Below, one piece after another: positions 34,101 to 38,170 of a stretch of DNA of 38,170 bases (the stretch's first letter is position 1; the number at the start of each line of letters is the position of its first letter). Made by a program: the position numbers and the translations under genes. The notes under the pieces were generated by a model, which worked only from the letters and a program-made list of their open reading frames with translations, searched no databases and had not been told where the DNA came from. The stretch is from Mnemiopsis leidyi (taxonomy: Eukaryota; Ctenophora; Tentaculata; Lobata; Bolinopsidae): NCBI GenBank assembly GCA_000226015.1, contig JH153288.1, positions 22,427 to 60,596 of the forward strand, written 5' to 3'.

Positions 34101-37100
34101 TTAATTTGATTAATTCTATAACTCCTACATGATTTATGCCAACAATCTGAAAGTAAAACTAGCCCACATTTTGGTAGGAGTGAATCAGGAGCGTATAGGA
34201 GGGGCAGGAGGAGTAGGACTGGTTCTGATTGCTCTGAGAGAATACCCCTCAGATACTGGGGTGCTCAACCCAACTCTTCTAGCTCTCAAAGCTCTTACTC
34301 AGAAACATGGTATTGTCTCTGCTCTTTTTCGTTTCTCCTTCATATACTAATGGCATGTCAGCATGCTTTCGGGAAATGTAAATTTTTAGTATGATTGAAA
34401 ACATATTCGATGACTTACGAATGATTGATTTTACTTATATATTCATGTTAAAACAAAATGTCAAATTCAACTTTGATTAAAATGTCAGATTCAACTGTAA
34501 CTAAATATAATGGTAATTCCATCCCTTCCCCTAAAGTTGGAAACAGCGAGAAGTTACTGAACCAGGGTGGAGGAAAAGTTCTCCTCGACACGATGAAAAA
34601 CGTTCCAAACCTGGTTAATGTCCAGGAAGTTGGGGCTGAAATAATCGGGGACCTTTGTCAAATGGGTGGTAAGTCCTCTTCTAGAAGTAGAACTTGTATT
34701 CTATTTTTCTGTTTTTCCTTTCATTATGTAGAAAATCTTAAAGTCGGCGTTCCCGCGTTCAGACGGTTCCTTTTTCCAAATGTTAATCTGATATCAAACT
34801 TATTTGCAACCCCCTAGGGCCTAGATTTCAATTTTGGCGACAAGTTGACAACTTGATTTTTGATTACAAAATTCCTTGACGCTGCTTTTCGCTTGAATTG
34901 AGCATCTAATTTCGATTAAGCTAGTTCGTTGAATTTTCGCTGTTTGCTGTCTTCAAATTACATTAATTGTTCTATCTATTTTCTTGGTAGAACGAGGTTT
35001 GACTAAGTCAATAAATACTATAAAGAGGAATCCTTGACGACAATTTAATTGTAGAAAAAGCAAAATAATATCCTTAGTAATACTGTATTCTAATTAATAC
35101 TGTATTCTAATTAATACTGTATTCTAGTAAGTGTTGTCGGCAGAAAACCGAAGCTGGGTAAGTATTGAGATGAGCATAGTAAAATGACATGTGACCAGTG
35201 ACATGATACTTGATATGACATGCATCGCAAGAAAATGTGGGATTAAAATTTTAGAAAATGTGTTTATTGTGGTTGTATCTGTGCAGCAAATTTGTTTTGA
35301 CGCAGCAGAAACTATGTTGAAGAATGAAAAAAGTCTTGAAAAGTAGCCCCTCTCTCATTCCTACTTTATATAACCTAAACATTCTTGTGTGTTTTTACCT
35401 GATCACACAATCTTATTTGACTGATTGACTCAAGCATGCGATGATTATCTTTGTTAACTTTAGGTCTCCCCTGCTCCTTGAATATACCGGAAAATGAAAG
35501 CAAGGGTAAGATGTGGTATTGTAACGCTTCACTTTCTTGTAACGCTTCACTTTCTTGTAACGATTCACTTTCTTGTAACGCTTCACTTTCTTGTAACGCT
35601 TCACTTTCTTGTAACGCTTCACTTTCTCGTAACGCTTCACTTTCTTGTAACGCTTCACTTTCTTGTAACGCTTCACTTTCTTGTAACGCTTCACTTTCTC
35701 GTAACGCTATAATTTCTTCACTACTACCGCTAGTCTTCTAAACAATACACTTTTTTCGTGAAACTTTACTCTTTCACAGCCGTCGACTGTGAAATTGAAT
35801 CGTGTTTGTTATCTAGTTTTTCTTCAGACTCCTCAGTTGCTCACTCTTACTTAAGGTGTAATTCGTGCTAGAATCTCTGGATTTTATAAATATATCTTTT
35901 ATGTTTATCTTAATCTTGATTTGCTGCCAGTAATTTAATCTGCGCCAAATGCGGACATGATTCGTTAATTAAGCTGCTCAAAAATCTGATAAATATTGAT
36001 TTTCCAACAGATTAGGTTCGTACTTTAGGGTAAGAAGTTTAAATATCGCCAAAACATGGGACCGTTCTTTAAACTTTTCATGTCAAAAGCTGCATGCCAA
36101 TATTTAATTATCAATACAAACAATGTCTGTATGTGTGAACTTAAACTAGTACGACTAATGACCTAAACACTTCTTATTTATTAAAGCTCAATACATAAAA
36201 TGATATCTTATTTAAACTATTGGACATTAAACAAACTCCAGATATGATACCTGACACTAACACCCCCTACAGCGGGCGTTACACAGCAGCTAGTTGACGC
36301 AGGAGCTATTGACGTGTTGCTGACTGTGATGGACCTGGCTCCCCAGTCTGCGGGTCTACAGGAGGCCGCTACTTACGCTCTCTGTAACATTTGTGCTACT
36401 CCAGGTACTAAAATATAAGGACTTTTGTGCTGGGGGTGTCGTAACTATGGTAATATATTGGAACTGTTTTATTGGGGAGGTGTCGTTACCATGGTAATAT
36501 ATTAGAACTGTTTTTACTGGGGAGGTTTCGTAACTATGGGAATATATAGGAACTGTTTGTATGCCATGAGACACCGTAAATTTTAGTACAAGCAAACATT
36601 TAATCGGTTAATTTTAACACGAGCAAAAAATTAAACCGGTTAACTTTAGCACAAATAAACATTTCACCGGTCACACAAACAAACATTTAACCGGTTAACT
36701 TTAGCACAAAAAACATTTGACCGGTTAATTTTAACACAAACAGAAAAGTAAAACCGGTTAATTCTCACACAAACAGAAAAGTTAAACCGGTAAATTCTCA
36801 CAAACAGAACCGTCGTATCGTGAGATGGTGTACAGGAGTGAGGGTATCAACATCGCACTTCAAGCCATGGACAGGTTCGAGAACAATGCTCCAATGCAGC
36901 GTGCTGGCTGTTGTCTTCTATACAACATTTGTATCGGTAACGGTAAGTAATCAGTTGTGTAATTAAGAAATGTCCTTAATCAATAATGACACTGCCAATA
37001 ATGACATGATAAGTCAGTTTGTGGGACACTGGAACAAGACTTCATGGAACTTACGATGTTTGATAACAAATTTTTAAAGACTATTCATCACAAACCTTCT

Positions 37101-37250
37101 ATTTGACTTCTTCCCCAGTTGAGATAGAGCGAACTATTGTAAACAGTGGAGGTATAACAGCTATTCTTAAAGCTCTGGACACATTCGCTACCGACAGTAC
37201 CATACAGGAAGCGGGGTGTATTGCGCTTCACAACCTCTGTGCTAAATCAG
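15141..37250 (+). CDS. Large Q/N-rich intrinsically disordered protein with C-terminal armadillo repeats, partial gene
   Basis: At least 20 phase-compatible exons give about 1,530 residues, open at the 3' edge of the window. Part 1 (exons 15141-29364) is low-complexity: a Q/G/S-rich start, a polyQ tract, LPSS repeats, a short ordered-looking island, a basic coiled-coil-like stretch and N/Q/H-rich segments. Part 2 (exons 31067-37250) holds twelve or more ARM repeats, each with a GG-x-L/I-x-A-M core and an EAGC-AL-NLC-type third helix. ARM repeats form right-handed superhelices that bind partner proteins; the disordered part could act as a scaffold or condensate segment (inference). The start is uncertain: ATG 15154 could initiate after a non-coding exon, or the phosphatase exon could be spliced in. 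I do not recognise the protein as a named family. Confidence 0.75.
16181..17032. other. Intron, no feature seen
   Basis: AT-rich intron between the polyQ exon and the next exon. Incidental minus-strand open frames lack coding character. Confidence 0.6.
17033..17320 (+). CDS. ARM-gene exon: short ordered-looking segment then His/Pro/Asp-rich tail
   Basis: Entered in phase 1, it reads [20 protein letters not shown], a pattern of alternating hydrophobic residues suggesting beta strands. An H/P/E/T-rich stretch with repeated YHP and HHP follows. The donor ACGG|GTAAGT is strong and phase 1. The strand-rich start is unusual in an otherwise disordered region, but I cannot assign a fold. Confidence 0.75.
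17321..19307. other. Intron with CT-rich tract and a hairpin
   Basis: A CTCTCTCCCA-type tract lies at about 17417-17460, soon after the donor. An imperfect 39-base hairpin at 18862-18900 is listed separately. No exon seen. Confidence 0.6.
18862..18900. repeat. 39-base imperfect palindrome (hairpin)
   Basis: The outer arms ATTTCTACT/AGTAGAAAT pair perfectly (9 bp). The inner arms GTGCAC/GTGCAC pair (6 bp) around a 3-base loop, with a symmetric 3x3 internal loop between. It is too short for a canonical pre-miRNA. Confidence 0.8.
19308..20243 (+). CDS. ARM-gene exon: basic coiled-coil-like start, then P/Q/N-rich sequence
   Basis: The longest contiguous coding exon apart from the polyQ one. It opens with [20 protein letters not shown], a charged helix likely to form a coiled coil, followed by a lysine-rich stretch (RKNKKK). 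Long T/P-, S/Q- and N/Q-rich tracts follow, including duplicated GQNPGQ units near residue 235. Acceptor CCCTCTCAG and donor GTAAGT are strong; phase 1 on both sides. Confidence 0.85.
20445..20590 (+). CDS. ARM-gene exon: G/S/N-rich segment
   Basis: It enters in phase 1 after CTTGTCTTGCAG and leaves in phase 0 at GTAAGG. The product is rich in G, S, N and Q with [12 protein letters not shown] and SAFSQPNIL. The phase matches both neighbours. Confidence 0.8.
20591..21127. other. Intron, no exon seen
   Basis: The only notable sequence is a group of CACGTG/CACGTCAC motifs at about 20936-20965, similar in kind to the 12.4-kb cluster but weaker. Confidence 0.5.
21128..22060. repeat. Minisatellite, 15-bp CATGACAACAGTAAC unit with a 60-bp higher-order spacer
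   Basis: Dozens of imperfect 15-bp units fill almost the whole region. They are interrupted three times by a roughly 60-bp non-repeat segment (about 21261-21320, 21695-21753, 22001-22060) containing CTTGCTCCAGGGTGAAAT and GGAATGTAAGCAATGAA. This shows that repeats plus spacer were duplicated as a block. Because the unit is a multiple of three, long stop-free frames arise on both strands; they are not genes. Confidence 0.92.
22082..22178 (+). CDS. ARM-gene exon: QL-rich segment
   Basis: Phase 0 to phase 1. It encodes [20 protein letters not shown] followed by more Q/L. The acceptor TTATACCTCAG lies about 20 bases beyond the last unit of a 0.9-kb minisatellite. The donor is GTGAGT. Confidence 0.75.
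22179..22657. other. Intron, short AATTACCTGGT tandem only
   Basis: A small tandem of TAATTACCTGG units occurs at about 22208-22250. Nothing else is visible. Confidence 0.5.
22658..23005 (+). CDS. ARM-gene exon: A/P/N-rich segment with GNHGNQ repeats
   Basis: Acceptor TTCCTTTCTCAG, donor GTAAGT, phase 1 both sides. It starts with a P/T/A-rich stretch containing an Ala run, passes through NNHNN and [15 protein letters not shown] repeats (bases 22849-22911), and ends in a basic/serine motif, [18 protein letters not shown], suggestive of a phosphorylation site. Confidence 0.82.
22849..22911 (+). repeat. GGTAACCAT repeats inside coding sequence
   Basis: Within an exon, 9- and 15-base units (GGTAACCATGGTAACCAACA and variants) encode [13 protein letters not shown]. 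The nucleotide core GTAACCATGGTAAC is the same as in the minisatellites at 3.0 and 4.9 kb. Confidence 0.85.
23782..24215. mobile_element. Foldback-type inverted-repeat element with direct duplication
   Basis: Bases 23782-23831 are repeated at 23832-23881. From 23878 to 23981 an imperfect palindrome about 104 bp long runs from GGTATTTTTGGGGAGGGG to CCCTTCCCAAAAATACC, with near-centre arms CCAATCTAAAG/CTTCAGATTGG. A second, wider inverted pair shares the same AAGAACG-TATT core (about 24003-24048 and 24160-24215). This looks like nested copies of a hairpin-forming non-autonomous element. Confidence 0.65.
25826..25840. repeat. GGCCGC-TTC-GCGGCC hairpin
   Basis: A perfect 6-bp-stem hairpin with a TTC loop. 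It contains the reverse complement of the CCGCGAAGCGG core of the GC-rich repeat family at 6.7-8.7 kb, suggesting a decayed, inverted family member. Confidence 0.5.
26811..26884 (+). repeat. 17-bp tandem array (TGTGTATCTTATCTGCT)
   Basis: Four units, one with a base missing, end just before the acceptor of the candidate cassette exon at 26894 and supply its pyrimidine-rich upstream sequence. Confidence 0.9.
26894..26986 (+). CDS. Possible cassette exon with two in-phase donors
   Basis: A 93-nt symmetric phase-1 frame reading [19 protein letters not shown] and then [11 protein letters not shown]. It follows an acceptor at 26892-26893 just after a 17-bp pyrimidine-rich array. Two donors, GTAAAA at 26957 and GTACAT at 26987, both leave phase 1, so 63- or 93-nt versions would keep the frame. 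Both donors are weak. Confidence 0.35.
27254..27301 (+). CDS. ARM-gene exon: small RS-rich segment
   Basis: A 48-nt symmetric phase-1 exon between CTCCACCAG and GTAAGT. Joined to the previous constitutive exon it reads [20 protein letters not shown], a basic/serine stretch that looks like a kinase or 14-3-3 target (inference). Confidence 0.7.
27542..27597 (+). CDS. Possible ARM-gene exon, 3' end unresolved
   Basis: The acceptor TCCAAAACTCTCCAG is good, and phase 1 continues to [18 protein letters not shown]. The obvious donor GTAGAC at 27598 leaves phase 0, which does not fit the next exon at 29210. A weaker donor at 27620 would fit. It may be alternative or a decoy. Confidence 0.35.
27630..27760. 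repeat. GTGCAC/GCACGT-rich stretch
   Basis: Dense overlapping TGCAC, GTGCA and ACGT motifs (for example TGTGCACTGCACGTGCACG) lie just downstream of the candidate exon at 27542. Open frames through it are cysteine-rich repeat artefacts. Confidence 0.6.
28265..28342 (+). CDS. Possible cassette exon, 26 codons
   Basis: Symmetric phase 1, ending at a good GTGAGT donor and reading [20 protein letters not shown]. The acceptor ATCGCTAATCAG has a weak pyrimidine tract, so the 5' boundary is uncertain. Confidence 0.35.
28370..28505. repeat. TGTACATTT tandem array
   Basis: About eight imperfect TTTGTGTACATTT units follow the donor at 28343. They contain many TGTA/TGTACA motifs. No coding role. Confidence 0.8.
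28830..29209. repeat. A/C-rich array of CTTACACTTTCAGAAAA-type units
   Basis: Diffuse repeats of ACTTACAC(A/T)TTCA(C/G) lead up to the acceptor of exon 29210. Many units contain TTTCAG or TTCAGTG, so acceptor-like sequences occur repeatedly before the real one. Confidence 0.6.
29210..29364 (+). CDS. ARM-gene exon: acidic/serine linker before the ARM domain
   Basis: Phase 1 to phase 0. It encodes [19 protein letters not shown], then [16 protein letters not shown] and an acidic end DDDENIE, consistent with an acidic CK2-like phospho-linker (inference). The acceptor CACTTTCAG is the last of many near-identical motifs in the preceding intron. The phase-0 end joins exactly to the first ARM exon. 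Confidence 0.75.
29365..31066. other. Intron, no exon seen
   Basis: It contains a short (CA)n tract at about 30300-30315 and the hairpin at 30704-30741. No coding sequence seen. Confidence 0.55.
30704..30741. repeat. Hairpin, 15-base arms, 8-base loop
   Basis: GTTAGAATACAATCA (30704-30718) and TGATTGTATCCTAAC (30727-30741) pair at 14 of 15 positions around TACATATG. It is shorter than a typical pre-miRNA. Confidence 0.85.
31067..31163 (+). CDS. ARM exon 1 (N-terminal cap)
   Basis: Phase 0 to 1, after TCTCCAACAG. It encodes [19 protein letters not shown] and a following helix ending RLALK. It lacks a full ARM consensus and looks like the capping repeat. Confidence 0.8.
31375..31488 (+). CDS. 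ARM exon 2
   Basis: It encodes [20 protein letters not shown] then [15 protein letters not shown], a divergent ARM repeat. Phase 1 both ends; the donor GTTAAC is weak but frame-consistent. Confidence 0.8.
31728..31880 (+). CDS. ARM exon 3
   Basis: A clear repeat: [20 protein letters not shown], then [18 protein letters not shown]. At 153 nt it is the longest of the ARM exons because it carries an extra N-terminal helix turn. Strong GTAAGG donor, phase 1. Confidence 0.88.
32226..32357 (+). CDS. ARM exon 4
   Basis: A 132-nt exon encoding one 44-residue repeat: [18 protein letters not shown], then [17 protein letters not shown]. Acceptor CCATTTCAG, donor GTAAAA, phase 1. Confidence 0.9.
32528..32659 (+). 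CDS. ARM exon 5
   Basis: A 132-nt exon with one repeat: [19 protein letters not shown], then [16 protein letters not shown]. Donor GTAAGT, phase 1. Confidence 0.9.
32860..32991 (+). CDS. ARM exon 6
   Basis: A 132-nt exon with one repeat: [20 protein letters not shown], then [17 protein letters not shown]. Acceptor CACTTTCAG, donor GTATGT, phase 1. Confidence 0.9.
33410..33545. repeat. 33-bp minisatellite in the intron before ARM exon 7
   Basis: Four units of TTTGAAAGTCATTTCCCCTC plus ATTTTCTGAGTGC with small changes. Frames through it are repeat artefacts. Confidence 0.88.
33879..34007 (+). CDS. ARM exon 7
   Basis: A 129-nt exon with one repeat: [18 protein letters not shown], then [17 protein letters not shown]. 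Acceptor TATTCCTACAG, donor GTTAGT, phase 1. Confidence 0.88.
34178..34309 (+). CDS. ARM exon 8
   Basis: A 132-nt exon with a divergent, glycine-rich repeat: [20 protein letters not shown], then [14 protein letters not shown]. Acceptor TTTTGGTAG, donor GTATTG, phase 1. Confidence 0.85.
34537..34668 (+). CDS. ARM exon 9
   Basis: A 132-nt exon with one repeat: [19 protein letters not shown], then [16 protein letters not shown]. Acceptor CCTTCCCCTAAAG, donor GTAAGT, phase 1. Confidence 0.87.
35072..35128. repeat. Short tandem TAATACTGTATTCTAAT
   Basis: Three near-perfect 18-bp units in the intron between ARM exons 9 and 10. Confidence 0.85.
35464..35505 (+). CDS. Possible 42-nt cassette microexon between ARM exons 9 and 10
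   Basis: Flanked by TTTGTTAACTTTAG and AAGG|GTAAGA, with phase 1 on both sides, it would insert [17 protein letters not shown] sequence (14 residues) between two ARM repeats without changing frame. The splice sites are better than those of several constitutive exons here. An 18-bp repeat array starts about 13 bases after its donor. Confidence 0.45.
35519..35707. repeat. 18-bp minisatellite (TAACGCTTCACTTTCTTG)
   Basis: Ten highly uniform units with a few T/C and A/C changes. They start about 13 bases after the donor of the candidate microexon. The unit length is a multiple of three, so all frames stay open; it is not a gene. Low divergence indicates recent expansion. Confidence 0.95.
36273..36404 (+). 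CDS. ARM exon 10
   Basis: A 132-nt exon with one repeat: [18 protein letters not shown], then [17 protein letters not shown]. Acceptor CACCCCCTACAG, donor GTACTA, phase 1. Confidence 0.9.
36437..36565. repeat. 44-bp tandem, three units, in the intron after ARM exon 10
   Basis: Units start TGTCGT(A/T)AC(T/C)ATGGTAATA and end TTGGGGAGG or CTGGGGAGG. The GTTACCATGGTAA core again resembles the GTAACCATGGTAAC family. Confidence 0.85.
36594..36807. repeat. About 30-bp array with ACCGGTTAA core, ending at an acceptor
   Basis: About seven units of AACCGGTTAA(C/T)TTTAGCAC plus AAACAAACATTT or CACAAACAGAAAAG. The last unit supplies the CACAAACAG acceptor of ARM exon 11. Earlier units carry the same CACAAACAG string. 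Confidence 0.9.
36808..36942 (+). CDS. ARM exon 11
   Basis: A 135-nt exon with one repeat: [19 protein letters not shown], then [16 protein letters not shown]. Its acceptor CACAAACAG is the end of a tandem ACCGGTTAA-type array. Donor GTAAGT, phase 1. Confidence 0.88.
37119..37250 (+). CDS. ARM exon 12 (last in window)
   Basis: A 132-nt exon with one repeat: [20 protein letters not shown], then [17 protein letters not shown]. Acceptor GACTTCTTCCCCAG, donor GTATTT, phase 1. The gene must continue beyond the window. Confidence 0.9.
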
Positions 37251-37396
37251 GTATTTATTTGTAATGTAATATTTGTAATGTATTATTTGTAATGTATTAT
37301 TGTTATTGTAATTTATTATTTGTAATGTATTATTTGTAATGTATTATTTGTAATGTATTATTTGTAATTTATTATTTGTAATGTATTATTTGTAAT
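37251..37396. repeat. 14-bp array (TTTGTAATGTATTA)
   Basis: About nine units start within a few bases of the ARM exon 12 donor. Each contains GTAATG, which resembles a 5' splice site. Confidence 0.93.
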
Positions 37397-37446
37397 GTGT
37401 TGCGCTACACAACCTCTGTGCTAAATCAGGTATCTATTTGTAATGT
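37397..37446. repeat. Duplicated 3' end and donor of ARM exon 12
   Basis: About 33 exonic bases plus GTATCTATTTGTAATG repeat the exon/intron junction at about 37218-37267, with three substitutions. The copy retains TCAG|GTATC, so a second donor-like site lies 179 bases downstream of the real one. Confidence 0.9.
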
Positions 37447-37468
37447 TTTACCAGACAGTGAGTAGTAG

Positions 37469-38155
37469 GTGGTGGAAATCGTTTTTCTAACCGTTAATGA
37501 AGAAAAGATACCGTCATTCAATATTGCTATTTGCCCTTCTAACTCTCATTCTTCTAACATCAAATCTACGTGCATAAGTTGTGAAAAAAATATAAGCCCT
37601 CAGAAACACAGAACTTCTAAATGTGTGCTATGTAACCAAACTGGTCACTATAATTGTATGAAAATATCTAACCTTTGCTGCAAAAACTGCCTCCCTTACA
37701 ATGTTTTTAATAGAAAATCTGGTTCGCAAGGCTCCCATACTCTAAATAAACTATTTAAAGATGTTAGTTTCAACCCGTTTAACGATTCCGAAGATAATGA
37801 TAAGAACCGATTCTTCGATGATGAAATCGATGAATATAATGAAACATTACTATATTCCAGAAATACTCTAGATAACTGTAGATATTATGACACAACTTCT
37901 TTAGTCTCGAACGTTGAATTTAAAGGTACTTCTTTTCTTTTCAATAATATTGACGGATTCCAGTCAAACTTTGTGGAATTTCTTGATCAGACACACAGTA
38001 CTAACAAAAAGTTTGACTTTCTTTGCTTCAATGAAACCAATCTAAAAAAGGGTATTGATCATGACTTCACGATTGACGGGTACAATGCTGAATTCCTTTA
38101 TAGCATCGAGGGTAAAGCCAAGGGATCGGGTTTGGCTCTATATTATAGGAACTAA
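37469..38155 (+). CDS. Non-LTR retrotransposon (LINE) ORF fragment: PHD-like finger plus endonuclease start
   Basis: The frame is open for 228 residues. Residues 35-74 have a C4HC3 pattern (C35-x2-C38, C52-x2-C55, H60-x2-C63, C71-x2-C74), a PHD-like finger found in some LINE ORFs. Residues about 156-228 match the start of an apurinic-type endonuclease domain: FLFNNIDG with the Asn and FLCFNETNL with the metal-binding Glu (E189), then GSGLALYYR. The first in-frame ATG is only at residue 64, so the 5' end is truncated or degraded. The stop at 38153-38155 falls inside the domain, and the next frame continues with NLKFK, so a one-base frameshift is likely. Reverse transcriptase would lie beyond the window. 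The copy sits in the ARM-gene intron, in sense orientation. Confidence 0.75.
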   Translation: MVEIVFLTVNEEKIPSFNIAICPSNSHSSNIKSTCISCEKNISPQKHRTSKCVLCNQTGHYNCMKISNLCCKNCLPYNVFNRKSGSQGSHTLNKLFKDVSFNPFNDSEDNDKNRFFDDEIDEYNETLLYSRNTLDNCRYYDTTSLVSNVEFKGTSFLFNNIDGFQSNFVEFLDQTHSTNKKFDFLCFNETNLKKGIDHDFTIDGYNAEFLYSIEGKAKGSGLALYYRN

Positions 38156-38170
38156 CTTAAAATTCAAAGT
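37469..38170 (+). mobile_element. LINE-type retrotransposon, 5' portion, continues past window
   Basis: The boundary with host sequence lies just after the duplicated exon end (about 37447-37468). No poly(A) or target duplication is visible because the 3' end is outside. The clade cannot be assigned without the reverse transcriptase. Confidence 0.65.

Noticed and set aside
35413..35741. Frames encoding NASLSC, HFLVTL or KKVKRY repeats
   Set aside because: All come from the 18-bp intronic array, whose length is a multiple of three.
1..38170. CRISPR array or bacterial operon
   Set aside because: The repeats are direct tandem minisatellites without unique spacers, and the genes are spliced eukaryotic exons.

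Overview
The window is eukaryotic and looks like an invertebrate animal. Protein-coding exons are short and separated by long AT-rich GT-AG introns. There is a tRNA-headed SINE, a non-LTR retrotransposon ORF with PHD-finger and endonuclease motifs, degenerate TTAGGG repeats, many minisatellites and one 14-N assembly gap. I cannot name the phylum from the sequence. Both recognised genes are on the + strand and both run off the window.

Region 1 (1-4.3 kb): the 3' end of a metal-dependent Ser/Thr phosphatase of the PPM1A/PPM1B (PP2C) type. Three exons encode the last metal-binding Asp motif and the PP2C C-terminal helical domain. A fourth, proline-rich exon can either terminate or splice onward. 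A possible poly(A) signal lies at 5.31 kb.

Region 2 (4.3-15.1 kb): repeat-rich DNA with no certain gene. It holds a 20-bp minisatellite, a GC-rich family of short scrambled repeats, a perfect 34-bp palindrome, a tRNA-SINE, a 203-bp inverted-repeat element carrying telomere-like repeats, TG- and GA-rich microsatellites next to the gap, and a dense CACGTG/TGACGTCA cluster at 12.4 kb that could be a promoter. One weak minus-strand coding candidate lies at 12.6-12.87 kb.

Region 3 (15.1-37.25 kb): one large gene assembled from phase-compatible exons. The N-terminal ~1,000 residues are low-complexity (Q-, N-, S- and P-rich) with one basic coiled-coil-like stretch. They join in phase to at least twelve armadillo (ARM) repeats, largely one repeat per exon, with all introns inside the ARM region in phase 1. 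The gene continues past the window. I do not recognise it as a named family. Its polyQ exon carries two compensating one-base frameshifts, both in simple-sequence tracts. Several splice sites lie inside or beside tandem arrays, and small symmetric cassette exons can be proposed.

Region 4 (37.25-38.17 kb): a 14-bp array with a duplicated copy of the last ARM exon's 3' end, then a LINE-type ORF with a PHD-like finger and the start of an endonuclease domain. It sits in the intron after the last visible ARM exon.

The phosphatase and the ARM protein may be independent neighbours. However, the phosphatase's last exon has a donor whose phase fits the first ARM-gene exon, so a phosphatase-IDR-ARM fusion transcript cannot be excluded from sequence alone.
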